64,000 nucleotides of DNA from Straminergon stramineum. Taxonomy: Eukaryota; Streptophyta; Bryopsida; Hypnales; Calliergonaceae. Every line of letters begins with the position of its first letter. The stretch's first letter is position 1. The stretch spans positions 27,632,906 through 27,696,905 of the forward strand of contig OY987264.1 of the NCBI GenBank assembly GCA_963920665.1. Reading direction: 5' to 3'. A program made the translations under genes and the position numbers. Of this stretch, positions 1 to 11,382 are shown piece by piece. Below the pieces are notes generated by a model that was not told where the DNA came from, ran no database searches, and was given only the letters and a program-made list of their open reading frames with translations.

Positions 1-2028
1 AACGCCATCGAACCAGAGCTCGTGGCAGCGGTCACCAGCGCCGGCAGAAACGCCAAGATACATCCAACAATAGCAACACCGGGTGAGACACTTCCTGATG
101 GCTTTGCGCGCAGTTCGTCCGGCTTCTTGTTATGCAATACTGTGTTAGAAGTACAGGTAAATCAAGAAAAAGTACAGAGAGAAACGGAGCGCCTTCAAAA
201 GCACGCTGTTGTGGCTTACTTCGTGGGGGGAAAACAAGCCCCACTGGCCTTGAACCAGTGGATTGCAACTCTTCAAACGCAACTAGGGGACTGGGTAGGA
301 TTGGGGAGGGACCTGGACAGAGGATTCTTTCAAATCCTGACTAGACGAAGCTCGACCACACAGAAACTTCTCATGCTCACCCCCCACCGCTCCCGGTGGG
401 GCACCTGCATCATCCAAACGTGGGCCACAGCCTTCAATGCTAGTAATCCCTCCAACCTAAAAGTTCCAACGTGGGTCACGTTGAAAGGTATACCGGGTGA
501 GTTTATAGCAGTAGCAGAGGAAATCGCAGGAGGACTGGGGGAGCTGCTTGGTGCAGACAAGCGCAACCTCACCACTGCCGATCAACGTTTTTGTGTTGCC
601 CTACAAGCGGACCAAGGCTGGAAGACACAGATTGGAGTTTACAATGCTAGCACCAAAGAGAGAGTAATCATAGCGGTAGATTATTGTAACCTTCCTATTC
701 GATGCAGATTGTGCCAGTCAACAGACCACCTAGCCAAGGACTGTCACAAGGCGAAAAAGAAAGGAACATCCAAATCACCCCAACAAGAACATGGCCATGG
801 CAACAAAGGCATTCTTGGGCCCTCCCCCTCTCACAGCCTTCCCCCCCCTCCTGCGAGTCTCAATGGGCACACCCCTGAGATTCTCGCAGACTGTGCAGGA
901 TCTTCTGAAAAATCGGGGGAGGATTCGAGAAACAGGACAGATCAATCCCCCGCGTCTCTAGTTGCGGATGACCTAGGCTGGGAAACAGTTAGCAGAAATA
1001 GGAATCCACTAAAGAATCCCTCGATCCCCCTCAGAGCAAGAAGTAATCCAGGTCTCGCAAGCCAACAGGTGCCCACCCTAGCAAGAGCCGCACTCAACTC
1101 GCGACACAACTCTGATCACTCTCTTTCGGGGCAAGGCCCTACTAACCAGGATGTAAGCCCTAGGCCACCTTCAGAAGCCACTACCACGAGCCGGAGGGAT
1201 CAGCAGCAACAACAAGACATGCCAGGAAACGATCCACCCACCTCTGCCACTCGGCAACCAAGTCAACAAATTCAGCTCCAACCCTCAATATCCCCCGAGG
1301 AGCTGGAAACTCCAGTGTGCGGAGTGCCTCCCAAGTTGTTCAACCCGCGCATCCAACCGGGAGTAGAAGCTCACTCCCGTGCAGACCAAGATACAATCAT
1401 GGTATCAGATGAGGAACCCTTGATAGTTCGACCGAGCCAAGCAGCAGTCTGCCCTCCGTCAGGAGACAGGCTCACTGAGCTCTTCGGACATAGAGGCGCA
1501 ACGAGAGAATTTACCTCCGCCAATCCCACCAATTCAAAGCAAGTCACTGCGCCCTCCCTCAGCAACTCAGGAAACGATGCCGCTAGCGCCGAGCAAGCCA
1601 AAGCCAAATCCCTAAATCTAAACGAAGCGGCAGTTGCCTCTGGATCAGTGGCCAATACAAGTAGTAGAGGGGATCCTTCTCTCGCGTACCCCCCTCCCCT
1701 TAGGTTAGATCAGGCAGCTCCCAGCATAGACCCCGAGATCCCTCCCTCCCCTCGAACCCCAGTAACCAACATGATTCCTGTAGAGCAACAAAGGGTGTTC
1801 CTGGACTGGTACAGCAGGCAGCAAGGAGAGGCCCAAGTCACACCGCAATCCAGAGGCTTAACACCAAATCAACTTGCACGGCGAAACGAAGCAGCTGAAG
1901 CCTCACGAAGAAAGAGAGCTTCCATCCTTAGCCTACGTAGAGATTCGCCAAGAGGGAGATATGAAGGCAGCTGCCTCAAAACCACCGAGCTCTTCCCCGA
2001 GCCCCCTCCCACATCAAACCAATTATGA
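1..2028 (+). CDS. LINE ORF1, gag-like nucleic-acid-binding protein (5' partial)
   Basis: The frame is open to base 1, so the true start lies upstream; the GTG at 22 is not a credible start. An N-terminal domain of the DUF4283 type (roughly residues 60-225 counted from base 22) is followed by one CCHC zinc knuckle, CRLCQSTDHLAKDC, near residues 228-241. Then comes a long low-complexity tail rich in Pro, Ser and Gln. This is the usual layout of plant L1 ORF1 proteins, which bind the element RNA and form the ribonucleoprotein needed for retrotransposition. The stop codon TGA (2026-2028) overlaps the ATG of ORF2 (2025-2027) as ATGA, which suggests coupled translation of the second frame. DUF4283 is assigned from the general look of the sequence; the zinc knuckle is seen directly. 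Confidence 0.9.
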   Translation, partial: NAIEPELVAAVTSAGRNAKIHPTIATPGETLPDGFARSSSGFLLCNTVLEVQVNQEKVQRETERLQKHAVVAYFVGGKQAPLALNQWIATLQTQLGDWVGLGRDLDRGFFQILTRRSSTTQKLLMLTPHRSRWGTCIIQTWATAFNASNPSNLKVPTWVTLKGIPGEFIAVAEEIAGGLGELLGADKRNLTTADQRFCVALQADQGWKTQIGVYNASTKERVIIAVDYCNLPIRCRLCQSTDHLAKDCHKAKKKGTSKSPQQEHGHGNKGILGPSPSHSLPPPPASLNGHTPEILADCAGSSEKSGEDSRNRTDQSPASLVADDLGWETVSRNRNPLKNPSIPLRARSNPGLASQQVPTLARAALNSRHNSDHSLSGQGPTNQDVSPRPPSEATTTSRRDQQQQQDMPGNDPPTSATRQPSQQIQLQPSISPEELETPVCGVPPKLFNPRIQPGVEAHSRADQDTIMVSDEEPLIVRPSQAAVCPPSGDRLTELFGHRGATREFTSANPTNSKQVTAPSLSNSGNDAASAEQAKAKSLNLNEAAVASGSVANTSSRGDPSLAYPPPLRLDQAAPSIDPEIPPSPRTPVTNMIPVEQQRVFLDWYSRQQGEAQVTPQSRGLTPNQLARRNEAAEASRRKRASILSLRRDSPRGRYEGSCLKTTELFPEPPPTSNQL

Positions 2029-5000
2029 AGATAAAAGTTATCATACAAAATGTGCAAGGCCTCAACGACCTGGCCAAAATGGACATCGTGAGGAGCTACT
2101 ATAGACCTTTACTCAAAGACATTGAAATCCTTTGCTTTCAGGAACACCATCTCAGGGGGATCAAGCTGGCCAACCTCAACCGCCAATTCTGGCCCCAGGC
2201 GAAATTCTACGAGCAAGAAGCAGCGGTGGGTTTCGGTCATGCAGATGGGGAGGAAGGGGCGGGAAAAGGGGGAATATGCTTATGGCTGGCCCCTCACGTT
2301 GCCCAATTTGCAACCGACTCTGGCCACTCCCAATGCGGGAGAGCTCAATGGGTGCGTCTTAGTGGGGTTCCAGGTGGGGATCTCGCTATTTTAAATGTCT
2401 ATGCATCAAATAGTGCTCGTACTAGAAGTGCTCTCTGGGAAACACTACTCCTTGATCTTCCTAGGAACTGTTGATGGATCCTATGCGGGGACTGGAACTT
2501 TGTGGAGCGGCATGAAGACAAATCGAATCTCAATGGGCGTATCATTTCAGATGGAGAAAGTAGGGTGTTCTCCCTACTCAAGCATGCTCTACAGGTAACG
2601 GATCAATTCCCAGAAAATGCAAACCTCAGGTACTCATGGGACAACCGTCGATGCTCCGAATTGAGATCCCTTGCCCGCCTGGACCGTTGTTACTCCTTCT
2701 CCCAACACAGTGCAGGACCAAACCTAGTCACCAACTACTCGATCTTGGGAGACACAAGTCATTCTGACCATCATCCAGTGAGTTTCACGATGCAACTCGC
2801 TATAGAGGTCCCTAAAAAATCCCTTTACAAGATGAACTGCTTCCACTTGGAGGATCAGGTAGTCAAGGAGACACTCCACCGGATTTGGTCCCCAAGACCA
2901 AATGAGGGCTTTCTTGCAAAACTGCGAAAATCAACCAAGTTTTACAAGTTACATTGCATCAAAAAAGCTAAGGAGCGAAAGGAAGCGGTAATTGGCTTGA
3001 GGAGCAAACTAGCCGACTCCCAGGCCTCTCTCCACGTTGACCCATACAACGAAGAAACCCAGGAGAGATTGGCCACGGAAATGGAACAGTTAGCAACTTT
3101 CGAGAAACATGTCTGTGCAGGTCAGCGAATCCGAAGCAGAGTGAAATGGATTAAAGTGAGTGATTCCTGCACCAAAGAATTCTTCAAGGCGGCTAGACCC
3201 CACACAGGAGCCTCGATCATCACAGAATTGGAAGACTCGCTAGGTACAGTACAGACGGACCAAACCAAGCTCGAGGAAATTTGCTCGAACTTTTTTGGTA
3301 AGCTCTTCACGGCTCCCATTCACTCTGCATCCCAAGAAGACACGGCGACTCAAGCCTTGTCATGCGTGGGAGACAGACTCTCAGGTGACATGAAACTTGC
3401 GCTAAGGAAACCCATCACCATGGACGAATTAGACGAAGCTGTGAAGGAGCTGGGCACAGGGAAAGCTCCAGGACCAGATGGGGTGACGGCTGAGTTCTTT
3501 AAAATCCACTGGGATATTGTCAAAGAGGAATATTTGCAAATGATTTGCAAAGCGGTTTCAGTGCAAAGGCTTCCCCTAGGAATTACAAAAGGAGCCATTT
3601 CACTACTCCACAAAGGAGAATCGCGCCGCCAGCTGTCCAACTGGAGACCTATAACCCTGCTAAACACCTCCTACAAAATCTATGCCAAAGTTCTTCAACT
3701 CCGCCTCCAACCGGTGCTCATGGAAATTATTGATGCAGATCAGTCTGCCTTCCTTCCCCTACGCTTCATCTTAGACAATATCTTTCTGACTCATGAAACT
3801 ATTGCATGGGCGAAGCGTTCAAAACAACCCTTGATCTTCCTCAAACTTGACTTCTCAAAAGCTTTTGATATGGTAGATTGGAAGTTCCTCTATAGAGCCA
3901 TGGCAGCCTTTGGAATCCCCCAAGTCTTCATTAGTATGACTAGGATGTTGTTCCAGGATGCCCAAGCCATGGTCAAAGTTAATAGCGCCTTGTCCCCTGC
4001 ATTTTCCATCACGCGTGGAGTCCGTCAAGGTTGCCCGGTTGCCCCATATCTATTCCTTTTGGTTGGGGAAGTGCTAAATGCAATGGTCAAATCTAACGCT
4101 TCCTCTGGACAGGTGAAAGGAATCAATCTCCTAGGGAACAACGGTCAGCAAATCATCGCCCAATTTGCCGATGATACCTCGTTCACTCTCTTAGGTGTAC
4201 AAGGCACAGCTACAGCGATGATTTCCCTTCTTGGCCGCTTCTGTGAGGCCTCGGGTCTCACCTTGAATTGGGAAAAATCCCGGGGTTACTGGAAGGGCGG
4301 AAATGGCGAAGCTAGGCCAGTCTGGACAAACTTACTGGGGATAACGTGGGTAGAGGACGATAGTGTCGGCAAGCTGTTAGGTACCCCATTTGGGCTGAAC
4401 TTAACAGCCAACTCCAACGATGCTTTCCTGCATGAAAGAATGGTGAAGAAGCTACATTATTGGTGTTCAGCGCTCGCTAACTCCACAGGAAGAGGTGTAA
4501 TCGTAAATAGCGTGTTGTTATCCTCCACGTACTATTTCACCTCCATTTGGGGAGGAACCCAAGCAGGAGTTAAACGGGTGACATCCTCCATACAGAATTA
4601 TCTTTGGTCGGGGTCACTCCATCGTACGAGAACAAAAGTTTCCTGGCTACAATGCTGTCAACCTAGGGACAAGGGAGGGATAAATTTAGTGAATCCGCAG
4701 GATGCCCTCACAGCTTTAATGTCAAAATGGGTAATCAAGGCAGGAGAGCCCAATTCTTCAAACCTCCACTTACTGTTGAGGCACCGCCTGAGCCACTTCC
4801 AACCTTACTCAGGTGGCAACTGGGCACCCAGTTTAGAATACTTCACAATCTCCCGCTTCCAAGCGCATAAAGGTTCATTGGCATGGAATAGGGTGGGTGC
4901 AGCTTGGAAAAAACTACTGCCAGAGCTTATCCCAATTCGGCCCACTGTGCCAGAGGAGCTAGGGACGGAAACATTCTGGTGGTCGAGATTTGGCTCGATG

Positions 5001-6329
5001 ATAGGACCTGGATTTCCAAAAAACAGAGCGGCTCAACTCCATAGAAGAGGGCTCAAAAAAATCAAGGATGCCTTGTCAATTGATGGACCTTTGACCCCCA
5101 GAGAAGCAGAACGCAAATTCGGGCTGAAACCAGACAAAGCAGGGGCTTGGCTTGCGGCCACCAACGCGCTGCAGGCACAATGGAGAGGATTGCTAACGCT
5201 TCAACGCCCTAGAGCAATACCCAAGGAATGGCTCGGATGGTTCACAGAAGAAAGTGGCGCTATGCCACACATTGTCCTTCAAACGCCAACAAACAGATCA
5301 ACCCACATTGGTCCGCCAGCATCATTGTGGCCTCCCTCTTGGCACGCAGCGGGATTCTCGGTGCTACCAAAAGCCAGCATTCTCCGTGCCAATTCAATTG
5401 AGCATCGCCTTGACAGGGACCTCACTCAACAGGGGATCTTCCACAGGGTTCGAGTGGCACCAATCCAGCGAGGGCCAAAAAAAACTGAAATCCTCTTCTT
5501 TTATGGCAGAGTGGACTCCCTTGATTGGGACCCGGCTAAATTCAATTGGATTTCAGAAGGAGTCAAAGTCCCCTTCATGGAATTCTCTCCAAGCCTCGGC
5601 CGTAAACTCTTGCAACGGAAACATCAAATCCCTAACCCTGTAGAGAGTAAATGGGGTGGTTGTCTCCCAGGTGACTTTCGCTTACTTTGGAAAACAGTCT
5701 GGCCGAAGGAAAGGATGAAGAAGGAGGCGGGCTTGCTATGGCTCATCTGGCATCGCGCAGTGGCAGTAAATCACTGGAGAGGGAGAATAGACCAAGCAGT
5801 GGACACTCGTTGTATGATTTGTCCCTTGCGATCAGAAGAGACCGTACTTCATCGATTTTGGGAATGCATCTTTGCCCAAATCGCTTGGCAATGGGCGGTG
5901 CATATATTGAATGTTCTGGTCAAGGGTGCAAGTGCGAGGGGACCCTGGCAACCGCTCACATGGAGACAGGGGATCTTCTCGTCCAGAATTCCACGAAAGT
6001 TTGATCCTTTCAAGCGAATTTGGTTGGAGGTACGCACGACAGTCCTATGGGCCTTGTGGATTCAAAGGAACGATAAGATATTCAATGACTGCACTTGGTC
6101 GCCCGAGCGACTCACCAGCCACATCTGGAGAGGCCTCATCGACTATGGGCGGGCCGAATGGGCTAACGTTTGCAGCACCAAACGGAGACCCATGGTAGTG
6201 CAGCACAAGCTCTTTGACTCCTTTGTGAAGAGAAGATGCAAATTCGAATTGTTTGCCACGATGAAAGATGGCCAGCCGAGGTGGAAAGTTTCTGGTCCTG
6301 ATGCTGGTTTTGTATTTCAACCCCCGTGA
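2025..6329 (+). pseudogene. LINE ORF2, endonuclease-reverse transcriptase, one in-frame stop
   Basis: The frame would encode about 1,434 residues but is interrupted by TGA at 2472-2474. Before and after the stop the same frame is clearly one protein. It starts with an endonuclease/exonuclease/phosphatase fold (QNVQGL near the start, QEHH near residue 40, WILCGDWNF straddling the lesion, SDHHP near 2768). The reverse transcriptase domain follows, with GKAPGPDGV (about 3460), LDFSKAFD (about 3845), RGVRQGCP (about 4015) and the catalytic QFADDTSF (about 4161). A C-terminal zf-RVT zinc-binding region (CMICP...HRFWEC, about 5812-5866) is present. No RNase H domain is recognised. The protein would nick target DNA and copy the element RNA. 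The stop falls inside the endonuclease, so this copy probably cannot make a full-length product. Confidence 0.92.
2472..2474 (+). other. In-frame TGA inside the LINE endonuclease domain
   Basis: Codons 149 (TGC-TGT region) and onward read ...RNC, TGA, WILCGDWNF. The sequence after the stop continues the endonuclease fold with no shift in frame. No other stop interrupts the remaining roughly 1,285 codons. Confidence 0.95.
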
Positions 6330-6543
6330 AGGGCTCTCCGGGCGTTGGGGCGCTGATCCGCGATTGGCAGTGAGAGGTCCCTGGCCTCTCCCGACGCTGC
6401 GGTTTGGTTGTGTCGTTGCAGCCCGTCCCTCTGTCCGGTCTTTAGTTGTGTGAACGTTGTTGTTGTTTGTTCTCCCTTCAGGCCACCTGTGGCTGAAGGG
6501 TTTGTATTTTTTACCTTTGCAATGAAATCACTTTCATTTGTTT

Positions 6544-6577
<34 letters not shown>
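6330..6577 (+). other. LINE 3' UTR and poly(A) tail
   Basis: This stretch follows the ORF2 stop. It contains a GC-rich segment, a stem-loop at 6474-6500, the phrase TTTGCAATGAAAT shortly before the end, and 33 uninterrupted A residues (6545-6577). Confidence 0.9.
6474..6500 (+). other. Stem-loop in the LINE 3' UTR
   Basis: CCCTTCA-G-GCCAC pairs with GTGGC-TGAAGGG around a two-base CT loop: 12 base pairs with one bulged G. The same structure with three paired changes is found in a truncated copy at 47584-47610. Conserved 3' hairpins are recognised by the reverse transcriptase in several LINE and SINE families; that role here is inferred. Confidence 0.75.
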
Positions 6578-6580
<3 letters not shown>

Positions 6581-6658
6581 CCTGATGTGGACTGTCCCAT
6601 TGACCCATACCTTACTCCCAATTCCAAAAAGCTTACAAAAAACCCAGAAATGGAAGAC

Positions 6659-6985
6659 TAAGGGCTTGTTTACACACTACAAGAGAGAGCAATGTCAATT
6701 TGGATATTTTCAATCAATTCAGAGGGGTTGATTTGAATAGTATTACGTCAATTTTTTGTCATTTCGGACATTTTTGTGTGAATTTAGACATTCTTAGTCA
6801 ATTTGGAGGGGGTAGTTTGGACACTATTTTCTTCTAGTGACACTAAATTTTTTGGTGTTGGAGCTTGTCCAAAGAAATGGAGTGTTTTGATTGGAACTTT
6901 GGGTCAGTGCCATAGCTACCTTCCAATCACAACACTCCATGTCTTTGGGCCCCGACCCAAAGTTTTTTGGTGTAAATGGGCCCTA
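6659..6985. mobile_element. MITE-like element with terminal and internal inverted repeats
   Basis: The outer ends match as inverted repeats (AGGGCTTGTTTACAC at the left; AGGGCCCATTTACACC as the complement of the right end). Inside, two arms of about 28 bases with two mismatches (6873-6900 region and about 6922-6949) form a second foldback around TTTGGGTCAGTGCCATAGC. There is no coding capacity. The termini resemble hAT-type MITEs, but no clean 8-bp target duplication was found, so the class is uncertain. Confidence 0.6.
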
Positions 6986-7157
6986 AAGAATTCCTCAAGT
7001 CTCTAATATAAATTTGGTAAATCCAACAATAAACCAATTTGGTTGAAATGAATTCAGTTATTGCATCAAGAAATATTTTGCACCCAATGGTTAGGGAGTC
7101 ATTCCTTGCCGAATAAATTATTGAAGTGGGGAAATGTATTGGCTACGTGCTTAACTC

Positions 7158-7641
7158 TTAATCCTTAATGGACCAAAAAGAGGCTAAAAAGTGGTTCATG
7201 GATGACATGAATGTGTTCATTATAGAAACATAGAATGCATCTATTGGTTCAATAATCAAAACAATTTTGGTGACTAACTTAGTCACGGGGGCCACATCTT
7301 TTAAGGGTTGAACAATGCTTAAGGACATTTTTTTGTCCAATGGATGACAAAGAATCTCTCTATGTAGGACAAAAGTGCAATTGTTCATCTTCGGAATTTT
7401 GTACAAAAATGAGAGATCTTGCACAATAGCTTGACCTCCAATGAGTATTTTTGTTTTTTTAAAGTAGATGATGTCACACAATACCAATAGGGATGATTTT
7501 CCTAAAAAATATCCCCCTATGACCAAAATAGTCCCCAAAATTTCTCCAATTTTAGACCAATATGTGCATTCTTGGTTTCTACAATGAATAATGAAGTCAT
7601 CCATTAACCACTTTTTTGCCTCATCATCCTTCAAGGGTTAA
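7158..7641. mobile_element. TTAA-bounded element, type B (484 bp)
   Basis: It starts TTAATCCTTAATGGACC and ends CCTTCAAGGGTTAA, an imperfect inverted pair with TTAA at both edges. The interior (about 7310-7510) is the inverted relative of the 231-bp element at 23622-23852, sharing phrases such as ATGGATGACAAAGAATCTC and AGTAGATGATGTCACACA. This suggests a nested insertion. A disrupted second copy lies at about 28915-29050. No gene is seen; the longest open frame inside shows no recognisable protein. Confidence 0.65.
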
Positions 7642-10600
7642 AATTATAAAGACTTTTTGTTTTCTTGTAAGTTTTTTTTGGTGAAAAAATTCCCAAGAAA
7701 TTGGATCATCTATTATTAGAAATATTTTTTTGCCAGCCATAACTATTGAGAATGGTAGTAATGTTCATTTCTACTTTTTTATTGTATGTATAGAGATTTT
7801 TGGAACTATTTTACAAAGAAATAAGTAGATGCACTTCTGATGACTTTAATAACAATAACTTGTCTTGTTTTGACAGAAATGAGGATAAATTTTCACCCCT
7901 AGAGGACTAGGGTACATTGTCAAAAACTATCACTTTTTAAGGCAAGGAAGAAAAATATATAAATAAAAATTATTTTTGAAATGTATTTCTAGTAAATTTT
8001 TACTGAAAACACCCCTTTAAAGTCATTACTTGTAGGACTATATGTTTAGGACTATACTTAAAACACCCCTTTCTCTTGAAGTGCTTTGTATAAAGTTATT
8101 AGAAAGATTTAATCAAAGTGAACTTCATAGGAACTTGCCCAAATTTTCAATTTGTTATTCAACAACCCCTTGGTATTTTAGTACTAAGCTTCTTCATGTT
8201 TAGACTAGATGTCCCTCAATATGTTGAAATGATTGGAGTTATTTTTCTTTCTCTTATTTTATTTGATGCCAAAAAAAATTCTTCAATTTAAAGATGATTA
8301 ATCAAAGTCTATTATAAAAGACTTTTATGATTGATTGTTGTAGGCGGACCTTTTGACAAGTAGAATTAAGAGGGTTTTTAGGCACCAAACTCTTGCACTA
8401 TAGCTTGCTACCTAAAGACCTCCTTTCTAATAGTGTGATTTTTATAAGGTAGTTAGTAGTGCGATGGCATTGAACTAGATGATTTGTGTTGAAATTCATG
8501 AAATATGTGTGACAATGATTAATAAATCTCTTTTCTACTATATCCATCTAGTTTTCCTTCCAACACCTTGCATTGTGTATCCACCAAGGTATGGAATCCA
8601 AAACCATTGCTATCTAATGTCATTTGTACTAGTAAACACTAAGTTTAAATTTAAAGAATTTGTATACATTATGTTAGTATTACCATATCAAGTCAGAGTT
8701 GACATAAATAATTCTAAAAATAGATACCAATTCCTAAGGAGTTTTTTAGTCTTTTTGTTTGGAAAAAAATATTTCTATATTTAAGCTTCTATTGAATCGC
8801 ATTTTTCAACTTGAATTATTTATTTGGAAAGGAATATTGACCCTAATATCCTAACTACTAGATATGGTAGTATCCACTACTAGAATTTTGGACTTTCCAC
8901 ACCTGTACTATTGCCAAAACCTAAGCACACATGTCTCTTTACTACTCTTCTCTTTGACCTTCACTAACATTTGTAATAAGAAGTCACCTTGTAAGAACAT
9001 CATGAACCCATTGTGGTTAATAATTCAAATATCAAGCCTAAAATAACAAAAATCTAGGTTGTTATTTGTCACTTGCCTTGCATGCTTTGGTAGAATGTCT
9101 TCCAAGCAATTATGTTCTAGACCACATTCAATTAGTGAATTTTTTTGGCATTGAAATGCCTAAAAGCACCAAAAATAATTGGGGAGCACCAAGCCTTAAG
9201 GAAAAATTTGAAGAAAAATTTGATGATGATGCCAAGTTGTTCCAATTTTTGAAAATAATTTGGAGATTTTTTCCAATTTTAAATGAAATTCATCCAAATA
9301 TGTTGATGAAAAGATAGTTCTATCCAAAATATAGATGAATACTAAAATATTTGTCTACATCATTTTCTTGTATGTTGTCACTTCAACACTTCTCCAAAAA
9401 CCAAAACACACTTGATTCAATAGTTACATTGATTGGAGTGGATTTTATATCTTCAAAACTCAAACTCCATAAAATTAATCACCCTAGCCCACTAATATGT
9501 CACCTTTGAAACTCCACATCAATCATTGAAGCAAAGGTAGTACACTGAACCTATCTTATAAAGTAGGACCTGCCAGGTGAATTTATCCCTAAGAAAAACA
9601 CAATAATTTTTTATTTGCCACACATGATAAAATTTTCAAATTTTGAATTCTTATTTGCAATCAGAGGCCCCAAATAAGCTAAGGAAAATGAAGAACATAG
9701 AATGAACATGGCACAAAATGGGGGGCTTTTCTTTACAATTACCCCACCCAACACAAAATTCCCCCAACAGGTCCCACTTCTTCGGACGGGTTTAGCGTTT
9801 TGTGAAGCAAGGAACTATACATCTTAGCACTAATGGAGAACACAATGATGTCATTTTCTATAGAATTGTTGTAGACTAATACATTATTTTATCTTGCATG
9901 TCAGTGCTTGTGAAATTCAAAAATCACATGCCACTCAATACATCTGACAACAATTTGTTTGATGCATTTTGGACACCAATTTGCAACACCTCTGCAACTC
10001 CACTGCAAGTTACTGCCAATGCATATGATCTCTTTCTTACAATGTACCGTGGTTTCAGATTTGGCAAAGGAAATCTTCATTTCATCTCATGTGTACTTGG
10101 CAATTGATAGTTTTGCCATTACCGTTGATCTCGTTTATAGCGACATTGTTTAGGTGATTGCAAGAAACACTTTGTTCCTATGGCTTTGGATGGGTGTTTT
10201 TTTTGCTATAATTTTTGAGTTGCATGTCTAATGTATGTGAAATTTGAAACGAAGGTACATGTGCTAATTGTAGACATTGAGTAATTTTTAGTATTTTTTG
10301 AAAATTAGTTTTTTATTTTTTAAAAAGCCCCAAATTGGATGTCTATGTTTGCCCTTTGGAGGGTTTTGGTACTATCGTTGACTTGAAAATCTAAATTTTG
10401 AGCCAAAAATTAGGGAAGCATTTGCTACAATAAGCCTTTGCGTGGTGGTAATGAGTTTTTATACAAATAATGACATGTGTGGCATGTACGTGGGCTAATT
10501 GGGCTCAAAGTGTGTGTCCTTTGCGCAAAGATTGGAACTAGAAAAAAAATCCTTTTAAAAGTATTTGGTGCAATTCAAGTGTGTCAAAGTGCTGAAAATA

Positions 10601-11188
10601 TCCATTTAAAATTCATTTTCATGATTTTTTTTGAAACTACTAAAAATCAAAATGTTCATGTACCTATTTTTTGCTAATTTTTGGTCCTCATGCTCTATAG
10701 TAATCTGCAACAGTTAGTAGAAGTATATACTACTATATCGATTTTTTTTTAATTCATTTCTAAATCATTGGGAGCAAAATGAAAATTGGAGAAGGCCACT
10801 TCCTCAAAATATAATGTATGCAAGGTTGTAAACAAGCAATTTGAAAATTCAACAAATGACTATGATCATTTTAGATGTACACCATCGAGGGGATATTAGA
10901 ATGTAATTTTCTAACTAGCATTTCCTTCTCTTTCCCCATGTGTATTTCCTTTGTCTTTCTTGGTTAACAAATTGCCCAATTAGCTTTCCCTCCATCTTTG
11001 TTGCATTACTTTACTTGTGTAAATATTAGCATTATTACCCCCAAGTGCTTCAAATTTTCAAAGGGTCCTTATGACATTGTGATGATGAGGAATGTTTGGC
11101 AATTATTTAGATTCAACCTAATTTGATGACAAGTAAAGTATTAAGTTTATTAACATATTGTTTCTCAGTACCATGAATACTACAACAT
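7642..11188. other. AT-rich intergenic DNA, no gene recognised
   Basis: Strongly AT-rich with only short open frames and no recognisable protein. At about 7893 a sequence like a TTAA-family left end (CACCCCTAGAGGACTAGGGT) appears without a partner. At about 7985-8071 there is a decayed fragment resembling the foldback MITE at 11189-11382 (ACTTAAAACACCCCTTT). Confidence 0.7.
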
Positions 11189-11382
11189 GGGGTGTTTTAA
11201 GTAAGGTTTTTGGTAGTCTTAGAAGTAAGATTTTCAAGGTAATGACTTTCTAGGAGATTTTTAGTAAAAATTTACTAAAAATTTAAAGTTTCTAGTAAGG
11301 TTTTATTCAAAAAGCTTCTAAAAGGTCATTATTTAAAATCTTATTGCTAGGGATATACTAAAAAACTTACTTAAAACACCCT
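11189..11382. mobile_element. Foldback MITE, about 194 bp
   Basis: The left end GGGTGTTTTAAGTAAGGTTT matches the complement of the right end (GGGTGTTTTAAGTAAGTTTT) almost exactly. The interior continues to pair (AAGGTAATGAC with GGTCATTATT; TTTTTAGTAAA with TTTACTAAAAA), so nearly the whole element folds into one hairpin. There is no coding capacity. The target duplication could not be resolved. Confidence 0.75.

Larger units (their letters stand above)
1..6577 (+). mobile_element. L1-type LINE retrotransposon, nearly full length
   Basis: This is a non-LTR retrotransposon with two consecutive open frames (gag-like ORF1; endonuclease-reverse transcriptase ORF2), a 3' UTR of about 215 bp and a pure A tract of 33 bases at 6545-6577. 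The ORF order, CCHC zinc knuckle, SDHHP endonuclease motif, FADD polymerase motif and poly(A) end are typical of plant L1 elements. The frames are long and carry a single visible lesion (TGA at 2472-2474), which suggests recent insertion. The 5' UTR and left target-site duplication lie outside the window, so the duplication cannot be tested. Two short relatives of its 3' end occur near 43.35 kb (-) and 47.6 kb (+). Confidence 0.95.

Noticed and set aside
22..24. GTG at 22 as the start of LINE ORF1.
   Set aside because: The frame is open upstream to base 1, so the real start lies outside the window.
7158..7634. A 158-codon frame on the - strand as a gene.
   Set aside because: It lies entirely within a TTAA-bounded repeat whose other copies do not keep the frame open.
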